Assembly: GCA_026394995.1 (NCBI GenBank)
Contig: JAPLZO010000039.1
Coordinates: forward strand, 1 to 13,351
DNA: 13,351 nt
From: Candidatus Woesearchaeota archaeon
Lineage (GTDB): Archaea; Nanobdellota; Nanobdellia; SCGC-AAA011-G17; JAPLZO01
Direction: 5' to 3'
The translations under genes were made by a program, and so were the position numbers. Below are positions 6,001 to 11,082 of the stretch, in pieces; position 1 is the first letter of the stretch, and each line of letters opens with the position of its first letter. The notes under the pieces were generated by a model, which was not told the DNA's origin, made no database searches, and was given only the letters and a program-made list of their open reading frames with translations.

Positions 6001-6382
6001 TGTATAAATCTAACCATTCTTGTTTAACCCAGGTTTTTTGTTGTTTTAAGGAATAACCAAAACCTCTTTTAATTAGTTCTTTATTAACAACATTACCTTT
6101 ATGAGGATATTGATACATTTTAGGTAAATCACTAAAAAAACCATGTATGTAATGAACTATTTCATGGGCCATTGTAATTTGTATGATATATTCTGGAACT
6201 CTTATATCTTGGAATAAAGAATTGATTGCTATTTCTGTGCCTTTTTTTGTTTTTTTAATATGACCAAATTTGTATTTCCACTTACCTTTAAATTTTATAT
6301 AAACATTTTTTTGAGGTATACTTGGAAAAAATAATTCCCATATTTTATCAAATCTGTAATTAAGCCATTCTTGATCGCGCAT
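5978..6382 (-). CDS. SprT-like zinc metallopeptidase
   Basis: 134-aa protein with a gluzincin-type active site. HEIVH at 73-77 gives two zinc-binding His and a catalytic Glu74. A third ligand candidate, His94, lies in YPHKGNVVNKELIKRGFG, which mirrors the SprT pattern of a HG/HK motif followed by a basic helix. The preceding segment KGTEIAINSLFQDIRVPEYI resembles the substrate-strand and linker of SprT/Spartan proteases. Eukaryotic Spartan degrades DNA-protein crosslinks; no DNA-binding tail is seen here, so the target is unknown. It lies 8 bp after the 85-aa gene and overlaps the 88-aa gene by 23 bp, downstream of rpoN. The metallopeptidase call is firm; the SprT subfamily is likely. Confidence 0.8.
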   Translation of the reverse strand: MRDQEWLNYRFDKIWELFFPSIPQKNVYIKFKGKWKYKFGHIKKTKKGTEIAINSLFQDIRVPEYIIQITMAHEIVHYIHGFFSDLPKMYQYPHKGNVVNKELIKRGFGYSLKQQKTWVKQEWLDLYNEIQNKK

Positions 6383-6390
6383 GAGTAGAA

Positions 6391-6648
6391 TTAATTTATA
6401 AGATTAAGTTTTTTAGCTTTGTCACGAATTCTATCTAATTGTCTATGAAGACTTACTCTTAAGTAATCTGGAGCTTTTTGTATTTTTCCTTTAAGGGTAA
6501 TATATTCGGTGTTAAATCTGTTAGCATAATCTTTATTTTGTCTTTCTACTGCCTCTTTGAAAACTTCGCTATCTAACATTGTTAGTGAATTTATTATTTT
6601 GTCTTTAAGATCTTCTTTCACTTCTTCTCTACCTCTTTTATCTAACAT
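6391..6648 (-). CDS. Hypothetical protein, 85 aa, highly charged helical
   Basis: I recognise no family. The 85-residue protein is dominated by Lys, Arg, Glu and Asp and predicted almost wholly helical, with probable helices at ~6-26 (EVKEDLKDKIINSLTMLDSE), ~28-50 and ~60-82 (YLRVSLHRQLDRIRDKAKKL). No Cys or membrane segment is present. It starts 15 bp after the rpoN stop and ends 8 bp before the SprT-like gene, so it belongs to the rpoN transcript. Because it is so charged, it could be a small RNA- or ribosome-associated protein. That is inference. Confidence 0.65.
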   Translation of the reverse strand: MLDKRGREEVKEDLKDKIINSLTMLDSEVFKEAVERQNKDYANRFNTEYITLKGKIQKAPDYLRVSLHRQLDRIRDKAKKLNLIN

Positions 6649-6663
6649 TGTATATAGAAATAA

Positions 6664-6861
6664 CTAGCTCTTTTTAAATCTTGCTACTGTGTCTATTAAA
6701 TCAACATGTCCTAAAAATAATGCTCTGCAGCAGTATCTTTCTAAGCCAAGTTCATCTAGAACTTTTTTTCTATCTTCGCCTTTTTGTACTCTTTCTTGAA
6801 ATTCATCATATAGATGACCTACAGGTTTTCCACATGAAAAACATCTTATTGGAATTATCAT
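6664..6861 (-). CDS. rpoN: DNA-directed RNA polymerase subunit N (Rpo10)
   Basis: Archaeal homologue of eukaryotic Rpb10, which joins the Rpo3-Rpo11-Rpo12 assembly platform of RNA polymerase. It is 65 aa, as expected. The invariant zinc-bundle is present: CFSCGKPVGHLYDEF (C7, C10) at the start and ERYCCRALFLGHVDLID (C44, C45) near the end. In many archaea rpoN directly follows uS9. Here it is separated from uS9 by a damaged small gene and has its own promoter (6885-6901), leading a four-gene transcript with three uncharacterised genes. A near-leaderless start fits the promoter spacing. Confidence 0.97.
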   Translation of the reverse strand: MIIPIRCFSCGKPVGHLYDEFQERVQKGEDRKKVLDELGLERYCCRALFLGHVDLIDTVARFKKS

Positions 6862-6884
6862 TTTAAATTTTAAATCAATTTAAT

Positions 6885-6901
6885 GCTTTTTAAAACTTTC
6901 G
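6885..6901 (-). promoter_or_regulatory. Promoter (BRE/TATA) of the rpoN transcript
   Basis: On the minus strand it reads cgaaagttttaaaaagc. Its centre near 6890 predicts initiation at about 6864, within a few bases of the rpoN ATG. It closely matches the 5S promoter (acgtaaagtttaaaagc), suggesting a shared strong core element. It abuts the stop codon of the interrupted gene at 6903. Confidence 0.55.
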
Positions 6902-6902
6902 T

Positions 6903-7109
6903 TTAATAATTATTTTCAAAAGTATTTTCTGGATTTCTTAATATTAAGCCAACTATTATCATTATAAATCCTAGAATTACTATGCCTGTCCAAGGGTACT
7001 GATTAGTTCCATATAAAAAAGTTTTAATACTTTCAGAACTGGATAGATAGAATAAGAATATCCCAATAATAAAAATTATTAATCATATCACAAAAATATT
7101 TTTTCTCAT
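6903..7109 (-). pseudogene. Small two-TM membrane protein gene interrupted by an in-frame TGA
   Basis: On the minus strand an ATG at 7109 opens a frame of 68 codons ending in TAA at 6903-6905, broken only at codon 9 by TGA (7083-7085). The first eight residues are MRKNIFVI. After the TGA comes LIIFIIGIFLFYL, then a polar loop SSSESIKTFLYGTNQYPWT, a second hydrophobic segment GIVILGFIMIIVGLIL and an ending RNPENTFENNY. Without the TGA this would be a two-span membrane protein of 68 aa with a positive N-terminus. No alternative ATG, GTG or TTG start lies between the TGA and the middle of the second span. A strong Shine-Dalgarno (GAGGTG, 7115-7120) sits 5 nt before the ATG. TGA ends several other genes here, so it is a normal stop. 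The locus may be a recent pseudogene, a sequence error, or a readthrough/recoded gene. Confidence 0.6.
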
Positions 7110-7114
7110 GATTT

Positions 7115-7120
7115 CACCTC
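7115..7120 (-). promoter_or_regulatory. Strong Shine-Dalgarno of the interrupted small membrane gene
   Basis: The minus strand reads agaggtgaaatc directly before the ATG at 7109, with GAGGTG spaced 5 nt from it. That is nearly the full complement of the 16S 3' end. I see no comparable SD before other genes of this window, which look leaderless or coupled. Confidence 0.7.
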
Positions 7121-7146
7121 TTTTTATTTTTGTATATAATGTTATA

Positions 7147-7158
7147 ATATATAAATAT
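7147..7158 (-). promoter_or_regulatory. TATA box for the interrupted small membrane gene
   Basis: The minus strand reads atatttatatatt around these positions. A start about 26 nt on (~7126) gives a short leader that includes the Shine-Dalgarno at 7115-7120. It lies immediately upstream of position 7147 and next to the end of uS9 (7161). A second weaker box (attatatac, 7132-7140) would start transcription past the SD. Confidence 0.45.
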
Positions 7159-7160
7159 TT

Positions 7161-7562
7161 TTATCTGTAAGATTTTTGTCTTTTTGCTCTTGGTTTAGAA
7201 TCATTGGGTTTATGTGGTTCATTACGCCTAACATCAGCAACTAATAAATGTCTATCATAATCTAAAAATTGTTGTTTTAAGGATTTACTTCCTGAGAATT
7301 CAACTAAAGCTTTTGCAATTGCTAATCTAGAAGCTTCTGCTTGAGCTTGCCAACCTCCACCCATAACATTAACCTTAATATTAACTGTTTTTGCTAGGTT
7401 ACCAGATATTAGTAAAGGCTCTGTTATTTTCATTCTTGCTATTTCTGGTTGATAAATATCTAAAGGTTGATTATTAATTTTTATAATACCTTTTCCTTCT
7501 TTTAAAGTAGCTCTGGCTATTGCTTTTTTTCTTTTTCCTGAAACATGAACTACTTTTTTCAT
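7161..7562 (-). CDS. rps9: 30S ribosomal protein S9 (uS9)
   Basis: Small-subunit head protein whose C-terminal tail reaches the P-site tRNA. The 133-aa length is normal for archaea. It has the N-terminal KKVVHVSGKRKKAIARATLKEG, the central MGGGWQAQAEASRLAIAKAL and the canonical basic end DSKPRAKRQKSYR, terminating in the near-universal Lys-Arg-type tail with a final Arg. It is the last gene of the uS13-uS9 operon; its ATG overlaps the uL13 stop (4 bp). The downstream neighbour is the interrupted membrane gene rather than rpoN. Confidence 0.98.
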   Translation of the reverse strand: MKKVVHVSGKRKKAIARATLKEGKGIIKINNQPLDIYQPEIARMKITEPLLISGNLAKTVNIKVNVMGGGWQAQAEASRLAIAKALVEFSGSKSLKQQFLDYDRHLLVADVRRNEPHKPNDSKPRAKRQKSYR

Positions 7563-7969
7563 TTTCCTATTAATTCACAAATTTGTTTTAAAGCGAGATG
7601 TTTTAAAGTTTGTGATTTTGAAACATGAGCATTTTCAATAGTTTCTAAAGGTTTATTTTGAAATTCTTGTGGAATTCCTAGATAACATTTAACTCTTTTA
7701 AAAGCTGATAAACCCTTTTCTTGTTTATAAGGTAACATTCCCCTAATCGTTCTTTTTACAATTAAATGTGGTATCTTTGGAAAAAATGGTCCTTTTTCAG
7801 GTGTACCCATTCTAACCTTTCTTTTGTATTTTTCTAATATTATCTTTTTATCACCAGTAATTAAAACTTTTTCACAATTTACTATGTCTATTTTTTCACC
7901 TAGTAAAGATTGTTTAGCAACAAAACTTGCTAATCTTCCTAGTATTAAATTTTCTCCGTTAATTATCAT
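7559..7969 (-). CDS. rpl13: 50S ribosomal protein L13 (uL13)
   Basis: Large-subunit assembly protein, 136 aa. Recognisable features are the N-terminal INGENLILGRLASFVAKQSL, the IVNCEKVLITGDKK strand, the RMGTPEKGPFFPKIPHLIVK loop and the RTIRGMLPYKQEKGLSAFKR motif near the middle. It is translationally coupled on both sides: its ATG overlaps the stop of the unknown 117-aa gene and its stop overlaps the uS9 start, each by ATGA. The length is slightly under the archaeal norm (~140-155). Identification is secure. Confidence 0.97.
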   Translation of the reverse strand: MIINGENLILGRLASFVAKQSLLGEKIDIVNCEKVLITGDKKIILEKYKRKVRMGTPEKGPFFPKIPHLIVKRTIRGMLPYKQEKGLSAFKRVKCYLGIPQEFQNKPLETIENAHVSKSQTLKHLALKQICELIGK

Positions 7970-8319
7970 TTTTGTAATAAAATTCTGTGAACTTTATCTT
8001 TTAAAGATATTATATCTTTAACTTTATATTTTATTTGAGTTTTAGGTTGTTCTAGATTTTCACCTTCTACTAAATAAGGTTTTGGTATTGGTGCTCTTGG
8101 TTGATTAGATTTACACTTTAATATTTCAGCTAAAAAACAAACATTGGTATCAAGATATGCTATTAGTGCTTCTCCTTTTATATCAACTGCTCCTTTTACA
8201 GTATCCTCAAGTATTATTTTTTTAAGTCTAGATTCTTCTAATCTTGTCCAATCGCGGCGGGTTGTATCTACTTCATTTTGTGCTATTAAGATTTTTAAGT
8301 TTTTAATTTTATATTCCAT
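7966..8319 (-). CDS. Unknown 117-aa protein inserted between eL18 and uL13
   Basis: I cannot assign this gene. In archaea eL18 is usually followed directly by uL13; here a 117-residue protein sits between them, 2 bp after eL18 and overlapping uL13 by 4 bp, so it is made stoichiometrically with ribosomal proteins. It starts with a short basic strand (MEYKIKNLKILIAQN), followed by a charged stretch TTRRDWTRLEESRLKKIILE. A hydrophobic core GEALIAYLDTNVCFLAEILK (49-68) follows, then a Pro-rich linker NQPRAPIPKPYLVEG and a basic C-terminus. Cys61 and Cys69 are the only cysteines. The hydrophobic middle is too polar to be a clear membrane span. A lineage-specific ribosomal, ribosome-assembly or transcription-associated protein is the natural guess. 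Confidence 0.75.
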   Translation of the reverse strand: MEYKIKNLKILIAQNEVDTTRRDWTRLEESRLKKIILEDTVKGAVDIKGEALIAYLDTNVCFLAEILKCKSNQPRAPIPKPYLVEGENLEQPKTQIKYKVKDIISLKDKVHRILLQK

Positions 8320-8321
8320 TT

Positions 8322-8684
8322 TTAACCTATTATTCTGACCTTTTTACCTTTTGGATTATCTTTCATTAATTCTTGGATTGAAATAGCTTTTCCTTTTTTG
8401 TTGATTATTTCTTTTGATTTTTCTGAAAATTTGAAAGCTGCTACTGTTATTTTTTTTGTTAAATCGCCTGTACCTAAAACTTTTCCTGGAACTAAGGCTA
8501 TCTCATTTTCTTTTGTATATCTATCAATTTTTGTTAGATTAACTTCACGTTTATTTCGAGTTGATCTTTCTAATTCATAAGCGATTCTTTTCCATAATTT
8601 TACATTATTCTTTGTAGATAATTTTCTTAATTCACGAATTAAGTTCCTCAAATGTATGTTTGTTGGACCTGTTCTGTTTGCCAT
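8322..8684 (-). CDS. rpl18e: 50S ribosomal protein L18e (eL18)
   Basis: Archaeal/eukaryotic large-subunit protein of 120 aa. It has the typical N-terminus RTGPTNIHLRNLIRELRK, the central IALVPGKVLGTGDLTKKITVAAFKFS and the ending KDNPKGKKVRIIG. The ATG lies 9 nt after the 3' end of the upstream tRNA gene (spacer tttaaaaaa on the minus strand), so tRNA 3' processing would leave an almost leaderless eL18 mRNA. It is followed 2 bp later by the unknown 117-aa gene. Identification is secure. Confidence 0.97.
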   Translation of the reverse strand: MANRTGPTNIHLRNLIRELRKLSTKNNVKLWKRIAYELERSTRNKREVNLTKIDRYTKENEIALVPGKVLGTGDLTKKITVAAFKFSEKSKEIINKKGKAISIQELMKDNPKGKKVRIIG

Positions 8685-8693
8685 TTTTTTAAA

Positions 8694-8777
8694 TGCGGGA
8701 GCTAGGGTTCGAACCTAGGTAGGCACTAAGCCAATAGCTCCTTAGGCTATCCCATTTGACCACTCTGGCACTCCCGC
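8694..8777 (-). tRNA. tRNA-Leu, predicted anticodon AAG
   Basis: An 84-nt type II tRNA without encoded CCA. The acceptor stem GCGGGAG (8771-8777) pairs with CTCCCGC (8695-8701), with A as discriminator (8694), the archaeal Leu identity base. The D-arm is CCA...TGG. The anticodon stem ATAGC/GCTAT encloses loop CTAAGGA, giving T33 and anticodon A-A-G (8741-8743). The variable arm GGC-TTAGT-GCC is long, and the T-arm is CTAGG-TTCGAAC-CCTAG. The long variable arm with A73 excludes Ser. No intron is visible. A34 is unusual for archaea (see findings). It lies between rpoD and eL18, with its own TATA box overlapping the rpoD stop. Confidence 0.92.
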
Positions 8778-8798
8778 ATGTATTAGCGAGAGTAGAGT

Positions 8799-8812
8799 TA
8801 ATTTAAAAACTT
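8799..8812 (-). promoter_or_regulatory. TATA box for tRNA-Leu, overlapping the rpoD stop
   Basis: The minus strand reads agtttttaaattaa; its centre near 8804 is ~27 nt from the tRNA 5' end at 8777, so transcription would begin at or next to the first tRNA base. The box overlaps the rpoD TAA (8811-8813). Confidence 0.55.
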
Positions 8813-9587
8813 AACTTTTTATCTTTGATAAAGTTTTTTCAAAATCATCTAATTTTTCTTCAAATAAATTACTAGCTTGATTTAAAATTTCTAATGGAGT
8901 TAATTGACCCCATGACTCTATTGTAAAAATAAAATCTTCTTTGCTTGATATAATTTGAATATTATTTTTTTCACATATTTCTTCGCAGGCTTCGTTCCAT
9001 TTTGATAAATCTTTTATTTCAAGTTGAGAGCCTTTTAAAGTTAAATTATTGCATTGTTCGAGAGCTTTTTTTGTATTACTATCTTTAGTTACTTTTAATT
9101 CTGGATAGCCACGATAAAAAGCTAATCCTGGAGAAAATTTTATGTGATCTTTTCCTTGGCCTAAAATAGCAGTTGCTTCAAATTCTAGTTCTTGATCTTT
9201 TAGTAATTTAACAATTGGTAGTTTATCATAAACAGGTTTTATTTTAGGATCATGAGTTTTAATATTCTCAGAGTAAACCGTCACAGGACCTTTTGCTTTT
9301 AGTGTTGTATTTAAAGAACAGCGAGCACAACCTTCACCTTTACATTTACAATCTTTTGGTAATACATAAGATTTTAAATCTGTTTTTAATGGTATTAATC
9401 CAAGTCTATGAGCAAGCATTTCATCATATAAAGCAGAATTATTCATTATAATATTAACATCTTCTATAGCTAAAGTTGGAACTTCTTCTATAATAATACG
9501 TCTAATTGTATTTGCAAAAATAGCATCTATACCTTTTATTAAAAAAACAATTTTTTCTTTAGTTTGAGATAATAATTTTGTATCCAT
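8811..9587 (-). CDS. rpoD: DNA-directed RNA polymerase subunit D (Rpo3)
   Basis: Assembly-platform subunit of the archaeal polymerase, homologous to eukaryotic Rpb3/Rpc40 and bacterial alpha. The length of 258 aa is normal. The dimerisation region ANTIRRIIIEEVPTLAIEDV (25-44) and MLAHRLGLIPLKTD (57-70) are diagnostic. A zinc-loop motif DCKCKGEGCARC (C80, C82, C87, C90) resembles the Rpb3 loop. Cys 179, 201 and 205 fall in the region that in some archaea holds an iron-sulphur domain, but no ferredoxin-like CxxCxxC run is seen, so a 4Fe-4S cluster is doubtful. It follows uS11 by 6 bp and is followed by the tRNA gene. It is not a sigma factor. Confidence 0.97.
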   Translation of the reverse strand: MDTKLLSQTKEKIVFLIKGIDAIFANTIRRIIIEEVPTLAIEDVNIIMNNSALYDEMLAHRLGLIPLKTDLKSYVLPKDCKCKGEGCARCSLNTTLKAKGPVTVYSENIKTHDPKIKPVYDKLPIVKLLKDQELEFEATAILGQGKDHIKFSPGLAFYRGYPELKVTKDSNTKKALEQCNNLTLKGSQLEIKDLSKWNEACEEICEKNNIQIISSKEDFIFTIESWGQLTPLEILNQASNLFEEKLDDFEKTLSKIKS

Positions 9588-9593
9588 TTTAAA

Positions 9594-9995
9594 TCACACT
9601 CTTCTTCCTCTTTTACCACCTTTTTTACGGCATCCATCATGAGGAATGGCTGTAACATCTTCTATGATACCAATCCTTAATCCAGATCTAGATAAAGCTC
9701 TAATAGCTGCTTGTGCACCTGGACCAGGGCTAGAAGGGCCATTATGACCACCAGGAGCTCTTATTTTTACATGAATTGCTGTAATTCCTTTTTCTTTTGC
9801 AACTTCTGCTGCTTGTTTTGCAGCCATCATTGCAGCTGTTGGTGAACTTTCTAAACGATCAGCTTTTACTACCATACCACCAGAACCTCTTGAAATGGTT
9901 TCAGTACCTGTTATATCTGTAATATGAATGATTGTATTGTTATAACTAGAATAAATGTGTGCTATTCCCCATCTGTATTCTGGTTGTTTTATCAT
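9594..9995 (-). CDS. rps11: 30S ribosomal protein S11 (uS11)
   Basis: Small-subunit platform protein, 133 aa. The archaeal signature GIAHIYSSYNNTIIHITDIT, the conserved SSPTAAMMAAKQAAEVAKEKG and the ending TAIPHDGCRKKGGKRGRRV are all present. The motif RAPGGHNGPSSPGPGAQAAI is the universal core. Its ATG overlaps the uS4 stop by 3 bp (ATGA-type junction at 9992-9995), and rpoD starts 6 bp after it, so it is inside a coupled operon. Identification is secure. Confidence 0.98.
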   Translation of the reverse strand: MIKQPEYRWGIAHIYSSYNNTIIHITDITGTETISRGSGGMVVKADRLESSPTAAMMAAKQAAEVAKEKGITAIHVKIRAPGGHNGPSSPGPGAQAAIRALSRSGLRIGIIEDVTAIPHDGCRKKGGKRGRRV

Positions 9996-10576
9996 CTTTT
10001 AGTCCTTCTTTCAGTCCTTCTTTCAGCTGGTTTTTTCTTTTTTTCGGTTACAGGAACTTCTATTTTTTTAACTCTTTCTGGATGTTCCTCATTATGTAAT
10101 TTTGATGTTGGATTGAATTTTATTAAATGCTCTTGTTCTTTTAGAATAAGATAAGAAGGAATATTAACTTTTGTATTACCAACATCTATATGACCATGAA
10201 CAATAAACTGACGAGCTTGTTTTGCTGTTTTAGCTAAATTTTTTTTATAAACTAGAGTTTGTAATCTTCTATCTAAAATGTTTTTTATATCTAAACTCAA
10301 AATATCATCAATTTTTCCATTTTCATTAATTAAACCTAATCTTGATAATTTTTCAATTAATAGTTTTTCTTCTTTTTTTGCTTGCTCACTTTCTTTTGCA
10401 ATTAAAAGTTTAGCTTGTTTTTTGAATCTTCTTAAGATTGAGTCTGTTTTCCAGATCTCTTTTTTGTGACCAAGACCATAATCTTTCATTAAGGGTTTTT
10501 CTAATTCTATACGAGCTGCACGCCATGGATGTTCTGGACGTGAAAATTTCTTTTTTGATTTTTTTGGATGTCCCAT
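9992..10576 (-). CDS. rps4: 30S ribosomal protein S4 (uS4) with repeated basic tail
   Basis: Primary rRNA-binding protein of the 30S body, 194 aa, a little above the archaeal norm of ~170-180. The N-terminus MGHPKKSKKKFSRPEHPW and the S4 RNA-binding fold (DRRLQTLVYKKNLAKTAKQA, then RQFIVHGHIDVGNTKVNIPS) are clear. The last ~20 residues (VTEKKKKPAERRTERRTKR) form a Lys/Arg-rich tail containing a tandem ERRT repeat encoded by two identical 12-bp units (10001-10024). It begins 2 bp after uS13 and its stop overlaps the uS11 start. The function is standard; the tail is probably disordered and rRNA-binding. Confidence 0.97.
   Translation of the reverse strand: MGHPKKSKKKFSRPEHPWRAARIELEKPLMKDYGLGHKKEIWKTDSILRRFKKQAKLLIAKESEQAKKEEKLLIEKLSRLGLINENGKIDDILSLDIKNILDRRLQTLVYKKNLAKTAKQARQFIVHGHIDVGNTKVNIPSYLILKEQEHLIKFNPTSKLHNEEHPERVKKIEVPVTEKKKKPAERRTERRTKR
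10001..10024 (-). repeat. Two tandem 12-bp units within rps4 3' end
   Basis: agtccttctttc occurs twice in direct succession (plus-strand spelling), in frame, each unit encoding four residues of the tail (ERRT-type). It probably arose by slippage and changes tail length without shifting frame. Confidence 0.8.
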
Positions 10577-10578
10577 TT

Positions 10579-11034
10579 TTAACCTGCTTTACCCATTTTT
10601 GCTGCTTTTTTAACTCCTACTGCAGAACCTTTTCTGAAGTGACCCTTTGTTCTTTGACCACGAACTGGTAAACCATAACTGTGTCTCATTCCACGATATG
10701 TTTTGATTTTTCTCATTCTTTTGATGTCAGAATCAGTTACAAATCTAATATTAGTACCTGTTAGGTGATCATCTCTACCTGTTTCATAATCTTTTCTTCT
10801 ATTTTTTAACCATATTGGAATATCCTTTTGATCTTTAACAAGTTGTTCTATTTTTTTAACTTCTTGTTCATCTAAAGTACCTATTTTTCTTTGTTTGTCA
10901 AGATCTAAAATATTACAAATAGCATTAGAAAAGCTATAGCTAATACCCCTGATTTTTTTCAAACCATAGTATATAGGTTTGTTTCCAGGTATATCTGATC
11001 CTAATATTCTTATGATTTCTTTGGCATCTTTCAT
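10579..11034 (-). CDS. rps13: 30S ribosomal protein S13 (uS13)
   Basis: First gene of the uS13-uS4-uS11-rpoD operon and a head protein contacting the P-site tRNA and bridging to the large subunit. The 151-aa length is typical. The diagnostic sequence IIRILGSDIPGNKPIYYGLK sits near the start. The central HhH-like KKIRGISYSFSNAICNIL precedes the basic C-terminus TYRGMRHSYGLPVRGQRTKG, which ends in KKAAKMGKAG. It is the first gene after the TPR gene on the same strand, 48 bp away. AT-rich TATA-like boxes lie upstream, and the gene is likely to head its own transcript. Confidence 0.97.
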   Translation of the reverse strand: MKDAKEIIRILGSDIPGNKPIYYGLKKIRGISYSFSNAICNILDLDKQRKIGTLDEQEVKKIEQLVKDQKDIPIWLKNRRKDYETGRDDHLTGTNIRFVTDSDIKRMRKIKTYRGMRHSYGLPVRGQRTKGHFRKGSAVGVKKAAKMGKAG

Positions 11035-11061
11035 TTTTTAATAAGAAGATTTATAAAAATA

Positions 11062-11072
11062 CTATTTAAAAA
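11062..11072 (-). promoter_or_regulatory. Candidate TATA box for the uS13 operon
   Basis: The minus strand reads tttttaaatag here, about 33 nt from the uS13 ATG, giving a predicted leader of ~7 nt. A second AT box (rc tttttataaat, 11050-11060) lies too close for a leaderless start at 11034. The assignment is uncertain. Confidence 0.35.
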
Positions 11073-11082
11073 GATTACGTTT

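Noticed and set aside
7083..7085. TGA reassigned to Trp or selenocysteine across this genome.
   Set aside because: Several intact genes here end in TGA with tight ATGA overlaps, and TGG is used for Trp, so only a local event at this locus is tenable; no obvious selenocysteine hairpin was seen.
8811..9587. A 4Fe-4S cluster domain in RpoD, as in some archaea.
   Set aside because: The downstream region has Cys 179, 201 and 205 but no ferredoxin-like CxxCxxC run; the clear cysteine motif (80-90) is the Rpb3-type zinc loop instead.
6681..10671. Plus-strand open frames opposite rpoN, uL13, the 117-aa gene, eL18, uS11/uS4 and uS13.
   Set aside because: Each overlaps a confidently identified minus-strand gene and translates to low-complexity Phe/Ser/Leu-rich sequence typical of the complement of Lys-rich coding DNA.
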